A stretch of 64,000 bases of DNA. Origin: Thermasporomyces sp036564245 (GTDB lineage: Bacteria; Actinomycetota; Actinomycetes; Propionibacteriales; Actinopolymorphaceae). The notes under the pieces are model-generated. The model did not search any database, was not told where the DNA came from, and saw nothing but the letters and a program-made list of their open reading frames with translations. A program made the translations under genes and the position numbers. Positions 43,214-51,748 of the stretch are shown one piece after another (within the stretch, counting starts at the first letter, position 1; each line of letters starts with the position of its first letter). Location: positions 142,927-206,926 of the forward strand of contig DATCKU010000002.1 in NCBI GenBank assembly GCA_036564245.1, in the 5' to 3' direction.

Positions 43214-45142
43214 ATGTTCTCAAGGCCGCTCTCCGCCGTCGCCGTGCTCGCGATCCTCCTGACTCCGGTCGCGACTGCGCCACCGGCCGCCGCGCAAGCG
43301 TCGGACGACGGGCCCCAGCTGCTCATCCTCGTCGACTCCTCTGCCGCCATGCGGCGCTCGAACCACCAGGGCTCGAGGAAGCTGGATGCCGCGCGGACCG
43401 CACTCCAGGCCGTGATTCCCCGGCTGCCGTCCAGTGGGGATGTAGGGCTTCGCGTGAGCGGCGGCGACGCCACTGCAAACCAAGCGAGAGCGTGCGACGC
43501 GAGCTCACTGCGAGTTCCGCTCGACGGCGTCGACCGGCCGGCGCTCCGAGACGCGGTCAGCACCCTTCAGGCGTACGGTGAAAATCCCCTCGCGTTCAGC
43601 CTCGACGAGGCGAGTCGAGACTTCCGGAACCGTGGCAGGCGTACCATCCTGCTGATCTCCGGCGGCCGGGACACCTGCGATCCTGACCCGTGTTTCACGG
43701 CTCGGCAGATCGGGCGCGACACCGGCGTACGGATCGACGTCGTGGGATTCCGTACGAATGCTCAGGCGAGAAGGCACCTGCAGTGCATCGCCCACGCCGG
43801 GGGCGGCACCTACTACCAGGCCGACGACGCGGTCAACCTGACCGTCGCACTCCAGCGCATGACCGTGCGCGCGTTCCGGCCGTCTCGACTGAGCGGACGA
43901 CTGGTCAATGGAGGTCCGACACGCAAGACTGCCCCGCAGATCTCAGCAGGCCAGTACGTCGAGGAGTTGACCGATGGCAGGCCGCGCTACTACCGCCTCC
44001 GCCGGCAGATCAAGGGCTCGACCTTGTACGTCGGCGTGAGCGAACGGCCGCCGTCAGGGACTGCCACACCATCGTTCACCCTTCAGGTCGCGACACGTCG
44101 CGGTGCGCCGTGCGGCAAGAGTCGCACCACGACGATGTACGACAACGCGAGCCCAGTCGTGACGGCCTCGGTCTCCACCGACGACCCCACCGCAGCACGT
44201 GCGTGCACGACCTCGTCGGACATCTTCGTACGCCTTCGCCGATCCCCTCGCGCGGCCCCAGGACCCGGGAATCCCCTCGAGCTCGTCGTCATCGAGGAAC
44301 CGCCGGTCGCCGACGACCTGCTCCAGCCACCCGCCTCGACTCGCCCCGATTGGGTGGACCCGCGCAACTCGCTCGCCCGACCGGTGGTGGCAGGTGCGTC
44401 GTTCTCCGACGCTCCCCAGGTATTTCCTGGGCGTTACCAAACCACGTTGTTTCCGGGCGAGGTGGAGTTCTTCAAGGTTCGCCTGCAGTGGGGTCAGCGG
44501 CTGCAGGTAGCGGCACGGGCGTCCCAACCGTCTCGCCGAGCCAGGTTCACCGACGATCTCCAGAAGCTCGAGGTGGCGCTGCTGAACCCGAGCCGGGCCG
44601 ATGCCAGGGCGCCGATCGGCGACGCTGGACCGTACCGGGTCAACCTCGACGGCCGCGACGTGGTCGCGCGAGCGACGACTGTCGAGGTGCGACACGCGAA
44701 TCGCACAGGATCGTCGAACGCGCAACGCAACGTGGCGATGCCGGGCGACTACTACGTCGCCATCGGTCTGGACGCCGACCGTGAGAACCAGAGCTACCTG
44801 GTGTCTGTGGAGATCGTCATCGCGACGGTCGGCGGATCCGACCAGACGCCCCGGTACGTCGAGGAGGCCGCCATCCTCGTCCCAGCCGCCGACGGTCGAG
44901 CAGTGAAGTTCAAGCCGACCACCTCCGCAGGTGGCGCATCGAGCGCTGCGGTGGCAGGAGCCGACCCGGTTGCCGAGGCCGGCGTCCTCCCTACCGAGGA
45001 TCAAGCCGCCCCGGCGGAGCCGGAACGCCGCCTCACGCTGGTACACGTGGCGGCCATCATCGCGCTCTGCGTGGTTGTCCTGGGGCTGCTCACCGCTCCC
45101 CTGGTGCCCGCGGTCCGCGCCCGGGTGTCGACCAGACCTTGA
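43214..45142 (+). CDS. Secreted/membrane-anchored VWA-domain protein
   Basis: 642 residues. A signal peptide (AVLAILLTPVATAPPAAAQA) is followed by a von Willebrand A domain: LLILVDSSAAMRRS, then TILLISGGRDTCDPD and IDVVGFRTNAQARRHLQCIA. The MIDAS motif is DSSAA, so the last Ser of DxSxS is missing and metal-dependent binding may be weakened. A beta-rich middle with Cys pairs follows, then an Ala/Pro-rich stretch and a C-terminal span LVHVAAIIALCVVVLGLLTA with a short basic tail. It is likely displayed on the outer face of the membrane. Its partner is unknown. No operon partner is evident. Confidence 0.75.
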   Translation: MFSRPLSAVAVLAILLTPVATAPPAAAQASDDGPQLLILVDSSAAMRRSNHQGSRKLDAARTALQAVIPRLPSSGDVGLRVSGGDATANQARACDASSLRVPLDGVDRPALRDAVSTLQAYGENPLAFSLDEASRDFRNRGRRTILLISGGRDTCDPDPCFTARQIGRDTGVRIDVVGFRTNAQARRHLQCIAHAGGGTYYQADDAVNLTVALQRMTVRAFRPSRLSGRLVNGGPTRKTAPQISAGQYVEELTDGRPRYYRLRRQIKGSTLYVGVSERPPSGTATPSFTLQVATRRGAPCGKSRTTTMYDNASPVVTASVSTDDPTAARACTTSSDIFVRLRRSPRAAPGPGNPLELVVIEEPPVADDLLQPPASTRPDWVDPRNSLARPVVAGASFSDAPQVFPGRYQTTLFPGEVEFFKVRLQWGQRLQVAARASQPSRRARFTDDLQKLEVALLNPSRADARAPIGDAGPYRVNLDGRDVVARATTVEVRHANRTGSSNAQRNVAMPGDYYVAIGLDADRENQSYLVSVEIVIATVGGSDQTPRYVEEAAILVPAADGRAVKFKPTTSAGGASSAAVAGADPVAEAGVLPTEDQAAPAEPERRLTLVHVAAIIALCVVVLGLLTAPLVPAVRARVSTRP

Positions 45143-45286
45143 TCAGGGCCAGCCTGCACGACGACAAGCGGGTACGAAAGCTAGGCGACGAGCACCGGTC
45201 CCTCGTCGGATCGCTGTCTGACATCGAAAGACCGGCCGCGGTAGCGAACCAGTCATGATCTATTCGTACCGCCTAGACTCCGAGAC

Positions 45287-47056
45287 GTGCCAGCCATCAC
45301 CAAGGTCCTCATCGCCAACCGCGGCGAGATCGCCGTCCGCATCGCGCGTGCGTGCCGCGACGCCCGGGTGGAGAGCGTCGCCGTGTACGCCGATCCCGAC
45401 CGTGACGCCCTGCACGTCCGGCTCGCCGACGAGGCCTACGCATTGGATGGTGCAACACCGACCGACACGTATCTCTCCATCGACAAGTTGCTCGACATCG
45501 CGAAGCGTTCACACGCCGACGCGGTGCATCCGGGGTACGGATTCCTGGCCGAGAACGCGGACTTCGCTCGGGCGGTCATCGCGGCAGGGCTGATCTGGAT
45601 CGGGCCGCCGCCGCAGGCAATCGAGGCGCTCGGCGACAAGGTGAAAGCTCGGCACATCGCCCACAAGGTCGGAGCACCGCTCGTCGCCGGGACGTCGAGC
45701 CCGGTTGCGGGTGTCGAGGACGTCGTGGAGTTCGCCGAACGCCACGGCTTGCCAGTTGCGATCAAGGCGGCGTACGGCGGCGGCGGACGTGGGCTCAAGG
45801 TGGCTCGCACCATCGAGGAGGTGCCCGAGCTCTACGAGTCGGCGGTGCGCGAGGCGGTGGCCGCGTTCGGGCGCGGCGAATGCTTCGTCGAGCGGTACCT
45901 CGACCGCCCTCGCCACGTCGAAACGCAGTGTCTTGCCGACCAGCACGGCAACGTAGTCGTGGTCTCGACGCGCGACTGCTCATTGCAGCGCCGGCACCAG
46001 AAACTCGTCGAGGAGGCGCCCGCACCTTTCCTCACCGACGAGCAGGTGAGCACGCTTTATCAAGCCAGCAAAGCGATTCTTGCCGAGGCTGGCTATGTCG
46101 GGGCGGGCACGTGCGAGTTCCTCGTCGCCCAGGACGGGACGATCAGCTTCCTCGAGGTCAACACCCGGCTGCAGGTCGAGCACCCGGTGACCGAGGAGGT
46201 GACCGGCATCGACCTCGTACGCGAGCAGCTTCGCATCGCCGCCGGCGAACCGCTGGGCTACACCGATCCCCCGGTGCGCGGACACTCGATCGAGTTCCGG
46301 ATCAACGCCGAGGACGCGGGACGCGGATTCCTTCCTGCACCCGGGACGCTGAAGCGGTGGCATGCGCCGTCTGGTCCAGGCGTCCGCCTCGACGGTGGCT
46401 ACGACCAGGGCGAGACGGTGCCCGGAGCCTTCGACTCCCTGATCGCCAAGCTGATCGTGACCGGCGCCGACCGCACGCAGGCGTTGGAGCGGGCGCGCCG
46501 GGCGCTCGCGGAGTTCGCGGTCGAGGGGATGCCGACTCTTGTCCCGTTCCACCGGGCGGTCGTCGACGACCCGGCATTCGTCGCACCCGACGGGGACTTC
46601 GGCGTCCACACGCGTTGGATCGAGACGGAGTTCGCCACTCCCATTCCGCCGTACGAAGGAACGCCCGAGGTCGCCCCCGCGGCCGAGCGCGAGCGCATCA
46701 CCGTCGAGGTCGACGGCAAGCGCTTGGAGGTCGTACTCCCCGCAGGGATCGGCGTCCGCAGCGGCAACTCCCCCGGCACCGGGACCGGACGGCGGCCTCC
46801 GAGGCGGGGCAGCAGCTCGCGAACCGTGGCCACCGCGTCGGGGGACGCGCTAACGTCGCCGATGCAGGGCACGCTCGTCAAGATCGCCGTCGAGGAGGGG
46901 CAGACCGTCCAGGCCGGCGACCTGGTGGTCGTGCTCGAAGCCATGAAGATGGAGCAGCCGGTCAACGCCCACAAAGCCGGCAAGATCGCAGGGCTCACCG
47001 CCCAGGTGGGTGCGACCGTGCCGGCCGGCGCCGTGCTGTGCCAGATCAAGGACTAG
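45287..47056 (+). CDS. Acetyl/propionyl-type acyl-CoA carboxylase alpha subunit (biotin carboxylase + biotin carrier)
   Basis: 589 residues from GTG 45287. The biotin carboxylase domain covers roughly residues 1-450: KVLIANRGEIAVRIARACRD, HPGYGFLAENADFARAV, AAYGGGGRGLKVA (ATP grasp loop) and FLEVNTRLQVEHPVTEEVTG. After a charged linker rich in Gly/Arg comes the carrier domain with the biotinylation site EAMKMEQPVNAHKAGK. The protein carboxylates its own biotin with bicarbonate and ATP, then passes the carboxyl group to a beta chain. The beta chain at 37.7-39.2 kb is a candidate partner; actinomycetes usually share one alpha chain among several betas. Confidence 0.92.
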   Translation: MPAITKVLIANRGEIAVRIARACRDARVESVAVYADPDRDALHVRLADEAYALDGATPTDTYLSIDKLLDIAKRSHADAVHPGYGFLAENADFARAVIAAGLIWIGPPPQAIEALGDKVKARHIAHKVGAPLVAGTSSPVAGVEDVVEFAERHGLPVAIKAAYGGGGRGLKVARTIEEVPELYESAVREAVAAFGRGECFVERYLDRPRHVETQCLADQHGNVVVVSTRDCSLQRRHQKLVEEAPAPFLTDEQVSTLYQASKAILAEAGYVGAGTCEFLVAQDGTISFLEVNTRLQVEHPVTEEVTGIDLVREQLRIAAGEPLGYTDPPVRGHSIEFRINAEDAGRGFLPAPGTLKRWHAPSGPGVRLDGGYDQGETVPGAFDSLIAKLIVTGADRTQALERARRALAEFAVEGMPTLVPFHRAVVDDPAFVAPDGDFGVHTRWIETEFATPIPPYEGTPEVAPAAERERITVEVDGKRLEVVLPAGIGVRSGNSPGTGTGRRPPRRGSSSRTVATASGDALTSPMQGTLVKIAVEEGQTVQAGDLVVVLEAMKMEQPVNAHKAGKIAGLTAQVGATVPAGAVLCQIKD

Positions 47057-47154
47057 CGGGATCCACCGAGCCGATCAGTCCCTCGATCCGATCAGTCGCG
47101 ATCCATTCGGCCCGATCAGGCGAGGTCCACCAGATCGGTCAGGCACGTCGGACC

Positions 47155-47211
47155 TGTGACACGTGCCGACACGTGTTGCAGCTCCGGCAGGCGTAGTGCA
47201 CATGGTCATTT
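47155..47211. repeat. Dispersed 57-bp intergenic repeat, copy 2
   Basis: It carries the same two 22-base blocks as the copy at 4519-4575, at exactly the same spacing, with a different 13-base centre. The outer stem around CCGA is kept here as 12 pairs including two G-T wobbles, which favours selection on an RNA hairpin. It lies between the carboxylase alpha gene and the anchored repeat protein gene. Confidence 0.75.
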
Positions 47212-47291
47212 TGGGCGGTATTGGGGAACACCGGGTGGTCGTTCGAACGTCTATGCTGACAACAGTGCGAACCTGACCGGGGAGGCCGGTT

Positions 47292-48119
47292 GTGGAATTC
47301 CTACTCGTTGCGATCCTGATCATCGCTGTCGTGGGGTTCGTCTCCAACCAGCGAGCCAAAGCACGCCGTCGCCAGGTGGAGGCCGCCGAGCTGGCGAAGG
47401 TGAAGGCCCTCGCCGAAGAGGACGTCACCAAGTTCGGCGAAGAGCTCCAGCGCCTCGACCTCGACGTCGCTGGTCAGGAGCTCGACGAGGCGACCCGGCA
47501 AGACTACGAGCGCGCTCTGAACGAATACGACGCCGCGAAGAAGGCGGTCGATTCCGTGCAGAAGCCGGAGGACATCAAGGGGGTCACGTCGATCCTCGAG
47601 GACGGCAAGTACGCCGTGGCGTGCGTTCGCGCGAGGATCAAGGGCGAGCCCCTGCCACAGCGTCGGCCGCCGTGCTTCTTCAACCCGCAGCACGGTCCGT
47701 CCACCGAGGACGTCGAGTGGGCGCCTGCCGGAGGCGCCTACCGCAAGGTCCCGGTCTGCGCCGCCGACGCCGAGCGGGTGCGCGCTGGTGCTGAGCCAGA
47801 CATCCGCAAGGTCATGGTCGGCAGCGAGCGGGTGCCGTACTGGCAAGGCGGACCCGCCTACGCGGGCTGGATGCAGGGTTACTTCGCCGGCTTCGCCACG
47901 TCAGGTCTGCTTCCCGCGTTCCTCATGGGCTCGATGATGGGCAGCATGTGGGGCGGCTACGGCGACGGTGGGTACGCCGACTCCGCAGGAGAAGGCGGCG
48001 ACGCGGGAGACGTCGGTGACGCAGGCGACGCCGGTGGTGACGTCGGCGACGCCGGTGGCGATGTCGGTGACGCCGGTGGCGACTTCGGCGGCTTCGACTT
48101 CGGCGACTTCGGGTTCTGA
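47292..48119 (+). CDS. Membrane-anchored protein with Gly/Asp-rich repeat tail, unknown function
   Basis: 275 residues from GTG 47292, with GGGGAGG upstream. An N-terminal span (LLVAILIIAVVGFVSNQR) is followed by a positively charged and then coiled-coil-like region (residues 25-95). A central domain contains two Cys (CFFNPQHGPS and VPVCAADAERV) and WMQGYFAGFATSGLLPAFLM, a second hydrophobic stretch. The last 50 residues are repeats of GDAGGDVGDAGG type ending FGGFDFGDFGF. Similar layouts occur in actinobacterial proteins of unknown role. The repeat tail is encoded by short tandem DNA repeats that an opposite-strand frame also reads. Confidence 0.65.
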   Translation: MEFLLVAILIIAVVGFVSNQRAKARRRQVEAAELAKVKALAEEDVTKFGEELQRLDLDVAGQELDEATRQDYERALNEYDAAKKAVDSVQKPEDIKGVTSILEDGKYAVACVRARIKGEPLPQRRPPCFFNPQHGPSTEDVEWAPAGGAYRKVPVCAADAERVRAGAEPDIRKVMVGSERVPYWQGGPAYAGWMQGYFAGFATSGLLPAFLMGSMMGSMWGGYGDGGYADSAGEGGDAGDVGDAGDAGGDVGDAGGDVGDAGGDFGGFDFGDFGF

Positions 48120-48278
48120 GCCACCCGCGCCGCGCTCGGGGGTCGCTCGGGTCCCACCACGGCTCGATGCCGGCACCTTGGTGGCGTAGGTCAGGCCGAA
48201 GATCGCCAACGCGACGACGACCAAGACCACGTAGCGACCCCAACACGTGCGCGGATCGGTCAGTGTCCGCCTGCTCAT
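47901..48278 (-). CDS. Candidate small membrane protein overlapping the repeat tail in antisense
   Basis: From ATG 48278 the minus strand encodes SRRTLTDPRTCWGRYVVLVV, then VALAIFGLTYATKV, a convincing single-span protein start with normal codon bias. It is followed by a low-complexity tail rich in EVAE and TGV repeats. The frame stays open for about 219 bases through the antisense of the plus-strand repeat gene before stopping at 47901. The N-terminal 60 residues look real; the tail could be an accident of repeat DNA read in reverse. No homologue is recognised. Confidence 0.35.
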   Translation of the reverse strand: MSRRTLTDPRTCWGRYVVLVVVALAIFGLTYATKVPASSRGGTRATPERGAGGSEPEVAEVEAAEVATGVTDIATGVADVTTGVACVTDVSRVAAFSCGVGVPTVAVAAPHAAHHRAHEERGKQT

Positions 48279-48524
48279 CGGCACCCCCGGCGCTCCTCGC
48301 CGGACCGCTTCAGCGGCCCGGGAGCTCCATACGTCCGACCATGGTGCACCGATGAGAGGCTTCCCATGGGCGGCTTCTGCCACACACCGGCGACGTCATT
48401 TGCGCCGAGTGGGACTGCCAGAAATCCAGATCTCACCCGGACGGGGGAGCAGAACCCAGACCATCGAGCGGGAACAGTCCGCTTTCGCAAGACCAGATGA
48501 GCACCGCGGAGTAGCGTCGATGTC
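48120..48524. other. Spacer before the phosphoglucomutase gene
   Basis: About 400 bases without a plus-strand gene. Its first part holds the start of the candidate minus-strand small membrane protein (to 48278). In 48280-48524 no further coding pattern or strong hairpin was found. Confidence 0.4.
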
Positions 48525-49292
48525 GTGCTCGGGTTGACCGGCGAGGTGACTGCATGTCTGTTCGACCTCGACGGTGTGCTGACAAATACCGCCGAGCTCC
48601 ATCGTGTGGCGTGGAAACAGACATTCGACGCGTTCCTCCGAGACCGGGAAGGCCCGGACTTCAAGCCGTTCACCGACGACGACTACTTCGACTACGTCGA
48701 CGGGCGGCCACGCGAGGACGGCGTGCGAACCTTCCTCGCCTCTCGAGGAATCACGTTGCCAGAAGGGACGCCCGACGATCCTCCGACCGCCCAGACAGTC
48801 GCCGGCGTGGGCAACCGCAAGAACGCTCTCTTTCGTTCCCTGCTGGCCGAACGCGGCGTCACCGCGTATCCGGGTTCGGTGCGTTACCTGACCGCCGTGC
48901 GCAACGCCGGCTTGCGGATCGGCGTCGTCACCTCGTCGGCGAACGGTGCCGCCGTCCTGCGGGCCGCGAACCTTGACCGGTTCGTCGACGCGCGGATCGA
49001 CGGAAAGGTGATCGAGGAGCAAGGGCTGCGCGGCAAGCCGGAGCCGGACTCGTACCTCGCCGGCGCCAAGGCGCTCGGTGTCGAGCCGTCCGCCGCCGCG
49101 GTCTTCGAGGACGCGCTCGCAGGCGTGCAGGCCGGGCGCGCCGGTGGCTTCGCGCTCGTGGTCGGCATCGACCGAGCCGATCGGAAATCCCAAGGCTCGT
49201 CGGACGAGCACGCGTCTTATGCGCAAGCCCTCCGACAGCACGGCGCGGACCTGGTGGTGTCGGACCTCGGGGAGCTGGTGGACACGCCATGA
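48525..49292 (+). CDS. pgmB: HAD-family beta-phosphoglucomutase-like protein
   Basis: 255 residues from GTG 48525. HAD motif I is CLFDLDGVLTNTAELH (two catalytic Asp), motif II is IGVVTSSANGAAVLRAA (Thr/Ser), and the lysine and acidic motifs are GKPEPDSYL and AVFEDALAGVQAGRAGGFAL. The cap domain contains FDYVDGRPREDGVRTFLASR, typical of beta-phosphoglucomutases linked to disaccharide phosphorylases. It converts beta-glucose 1-phosphate, released by the phosphorylase encoded next, to glucose 6-phosphate. The stop overlaps the GH65 gene start (ATGA), which supports this pairing strongly. Confidence 0.9.
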   Translation: MLGLTGEVTACLFDLDGVLTNTAELHRVAWKQTFDAFLRDREGPDFKPFTDDDYFDYVDGRPREDGVRTFLASRGITLPEGTPDDPPTAQTVAGVGNRKNALFRSLLAERGVTAYPGSVRYLTAVRNAGLRIGVVTSSANGAAVLRAANLDRFVDARIDGKVIEEQGLRGKPEPDSYLAGAKALGVEPSAAAVFEDALAGVQAGRAGGFALVVGIDRADRKSQGSSDEHASYAQALRQHGADLVVSDLGELVDTP

Positions 49293-51739
49293 CCAGTCGC
49301 GGCCCGAGTCCGGGCTCCCCCGGCTACGACGTGAGCCCGTGGGAGCTGCGCTGGCATGGTCTCGACCTCGACTCGTTGAAGCGACAGGAGTCGACGTTCG
49401 CCTTGTCCAATGGCCACATCGGGATGCGCGGAACCTTCGAGGAGGACGAACCGGTCGGAATGCCTGGCACGTATCTCAACGGCTTCTTCGAACGCCGCCC
49501 ACTCCCCTATGCGGAGCCGCAGTACGGCGACCCCGAGGACGGCCAGACCCTCGTCAACGTGACCAACGGGAAGATCATCCGCCTGCTGGTCATGGACGAG
49601 CCGCTCGACACGCGCTATGGCATCACGTCGGAACACGAACGAGTGCTGGACTTTCGGTCCGGCACGTTGCGCCGCCGTACGGTGTGGGAGTCGCCGACCG
49701 GCCGCCGAGTCCGCATCGACACCGAGCGGCTGGTGTCGTTCACCCAACGCGCAGTCGCCGCCATCCATTACGAGGTGCAGCCACTGGACGAGACCATGCA
49801 GCTCGTCGTGCAGTCCGAACTTCTGGCAAACGAACCAACGGCGCCGATCGCCAGCCCGGATCCCCGGGTGGCAGCGGCGTTGAAGGATCCGCTGGTGGCC
49901 GATGCTGCGAGTGCACACGGCTACCGGGCCGTGTTGGCACACCACACGCGTCGATCCAAGCTCCGCCTGGCAGCGGCGATGGACCACCGCGTGCTCGGAC
50001 CGGACAGGCTGCGCACCAGGATCGAAGCCGAAGGAGACCTGGCTCGCCTGACTGTCAGCAGCGTCGTGCCCAAGGGTGGTCGGCTACGGATCACGAAGTA
50101 CCTGGCGTACGGATGGTCGAGCCGGCGTTCCACACCAGCGCTTGCGGCCCAGGTCCACGCCGCCCTGGACGGTGCGTTGCAAACCGGATGGCATGGCCTG
50201 CTTCGCGACCAGAGGCGCTACCTCGACCACTTCTGGGATGCCGCGGATGTGGAGATCGAGGGCGACGTCGAGCTGCAGCAGGCCTTGCGGTTCGCGTTGT
50301 TCCACGTCCTGCAGGCCGGTGCCCGCGGCGAGGCGCGTGCGATTCCGGCCAAGGGCCTCACCGGCCCGGGGTACGACGGCCACGCCTTCTGGGACACCGA
50401 GTGCTTCGTGCTTCCGGTGCTCACGTACACGATGCCGAAAGCCGCCCGCGACGTGCTGCGGTGGCGACACTCGACATTGCCCAAGGCACAGGTGCGGGCG
50501 CGACAGCTCAGCTTGCAGGGAGCAGCGTTCCCGTGGCGGACCATCAACGGTGACGAGTGCTCCGGTTACTGGCCGGCCGGAACTGCGGCGTTCCACATCA
50601 ACGCCGACATCGCCGACGCAGTCTGTCGGTACCTCCACGCGACGGGCGACTCCGAACTCGAAACCCACTGCGGGGCTGAGCTTCTCGTCGAGACCGCGAG
50701 GCTCTGGGCGTCCTTGGGACACCACGACCCCCACACAGGTTTCCGGATCGATGGCGTCACCGGGCCGGACGAGTACACCGCGGTCAAGAACAACAACGTC
50801 TACACCAACCTCATGGCGCGCAAGAACCTGCGAAGCGCTGCGGAGGTGTGCGAGCGGCGTCCCGAGATCGCGCGAAGACTGGGTGTCAGTGGGGACGAGG
50901 TTCGCACGTGGCGCGCTGCTGCGGACCGGATGGTCATCCCGTACGACGAGACGCTGGGCGTGCATCCGCAGTGTGACGAGTTCACCTGCTATGCGCCTTT
51001 TGATTTCGAGGCAACCTCTGCAGACGACTACCCCCTCTTGCTGCACTTCCCGTACGTCGACCTCTACCGCAAGCAGGTCATCAAGCAAGCCGACCTGGTG
51101 CTTGCGATGCACCTGTGCGGCGACTGCTTCACGCCGGAGCAGAAGGCGCGCAACTTCGCGTACTACGAACGACTGACAGTGCGCGACTCGTCCCTTTCGG
51201 CTGCGACCCAGGCAGTCATCGCCGCCGAGGTCGGACATCTCCAGCTCGCCTGCGACTACCTCGCCGAGGCGGCGTTCGCCGACATCCACGACGTGCACGG
51301 CAATGTGGCGAGCGGCGTCCACATCGCCTCCCTCGCCGGGGCCTGGATCGCGACGGTCGCCGGCTTCGGCGGTATGCGCGACCACCATGGACAGCTGAGC
51401 TTCGCGCCACAGCTGCCTCCCGCACTCACGGGCATGACCTTCCGGATCCGGTACGCGGGGAGTCAGCTTCGGGTCTCGATCGGCCTGGGCGAGGCGACCT
51501 ACCACTTGTTCCGCGGCAAACCGCTGCAGTTCACCCACCACGGTCAGCCGGTGGCCCTCGACGTGGGTGAGCAGGTCAGCCTGCCCAACCCGCCACCGCC
51601 AGCTCGCGAGCCACCCAGCCAGCCGCCCGGCCGCGCACCCAAGCGTCGAGGCCCTCACCTCACCGGGGCACGGCAAGGCGAGCACGAGCCAGACGAGACG
51701 CAGACCGCGAGAACGGCTGGTTCGCACCCTGCGGCGTGA
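49289..51739 (+). CDS. Glycoside hydrolase family 65 disaccharide phosphorylase (maltose/trehalose/kojibiose type)
   Basis: 816 residues. The N-terminal beta-sandwich begins LRWHGLDLDSLKRQESTFAL and has SNGHIGMRGTFEEDEPVGMP. The (alpha/alpha)6 barrel contains HAFWDTECFVLPVLTY, GAAFPWRTINGDECSGYWPA and the catalytic acid Glu near residue 494 in VTGPDEYTAVKNNNVYTN. The phosphate/substrate region KQADLVLAMHL and GVHIASLAGAW also match GH65. The last 45 residues are Pro-rich and probably disordered. The enzyme phosphorolyses an alpha-linked glucose disaccharide, with inversion, to beta-glucose 1-phosphate, which PgmB consumes. Which disaccharide cannot be decided by eye. No transporter is adjacent, suggesting an internal substrate such as trehalose. 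Confidence 0.9.
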   Translation: MTSRGPSPGSPGYDVSPWELRWHGLDLDSLKRQESTFALSNGHIGMRGTFEEDEPVGMPGTYLNGFFERRPLPYAEPQYGDPEDGQTLVNVTNGKIIRLLVMDEPLDTRYGITSEHERVLDFRSGTLRRRTVWESPTGRRVRIDTERLVSFTQRAVAAIHYEVQPLDETMQLVVQSELLANEPTAPIASPDPRVAAALKDPLVADAASAHGYRAVLAHHTRRSKLRLAAAMDHRVLGPDRLRTRIEAEGDLARLTVSSVVPKGGRLRITKYLAYGWSSRRSTPALAAQVHAALDGALQTGWHGLLRDQRRYLDHFWDAADVEIEGDVELQQALRFALFHVLQAGARGEARAIPAKGLTGPGYDGHAFWDTECFVLPVLTYTMPKAARDVLRWRHSTLPKAQVRARQLSLQGAAFPWRTINGDECSGYWPAGTAAFHINADIADAVCRYLHATGDSELETHCGAELLVETARLWASLGHHDPHTGFRIDGVTGPDEYTAVKNNNVYTNLMARKNLRSAAEVCERRPEIARRLGVSGDEVRTWRAAADRMVIPYDETLGVHPQCDEFTCYAPFDFEATSADDYPLLLHFPYVDLYRKQVIKQADLVLAMHLCGDCFTPEQKARNFAYYERLTVRDSSLSAATQAVIAAEVGHLQLACDYLAEAAFADIHDVHGNVASGVHIASLAGAWIATVAGFGGMRDHHGQLSFAPQLPPALTGMTFRIRYAGSQLRVSIGLGEATYHLFRGKPLQFTHHGQPVALDVGEQVSLPNPPPPAREPPSQPPGRAPKRRGPHLTGARQGEHEPDETQTARTAGSHPAA

Positions 51740-51748
51740 AGCGCTCGC

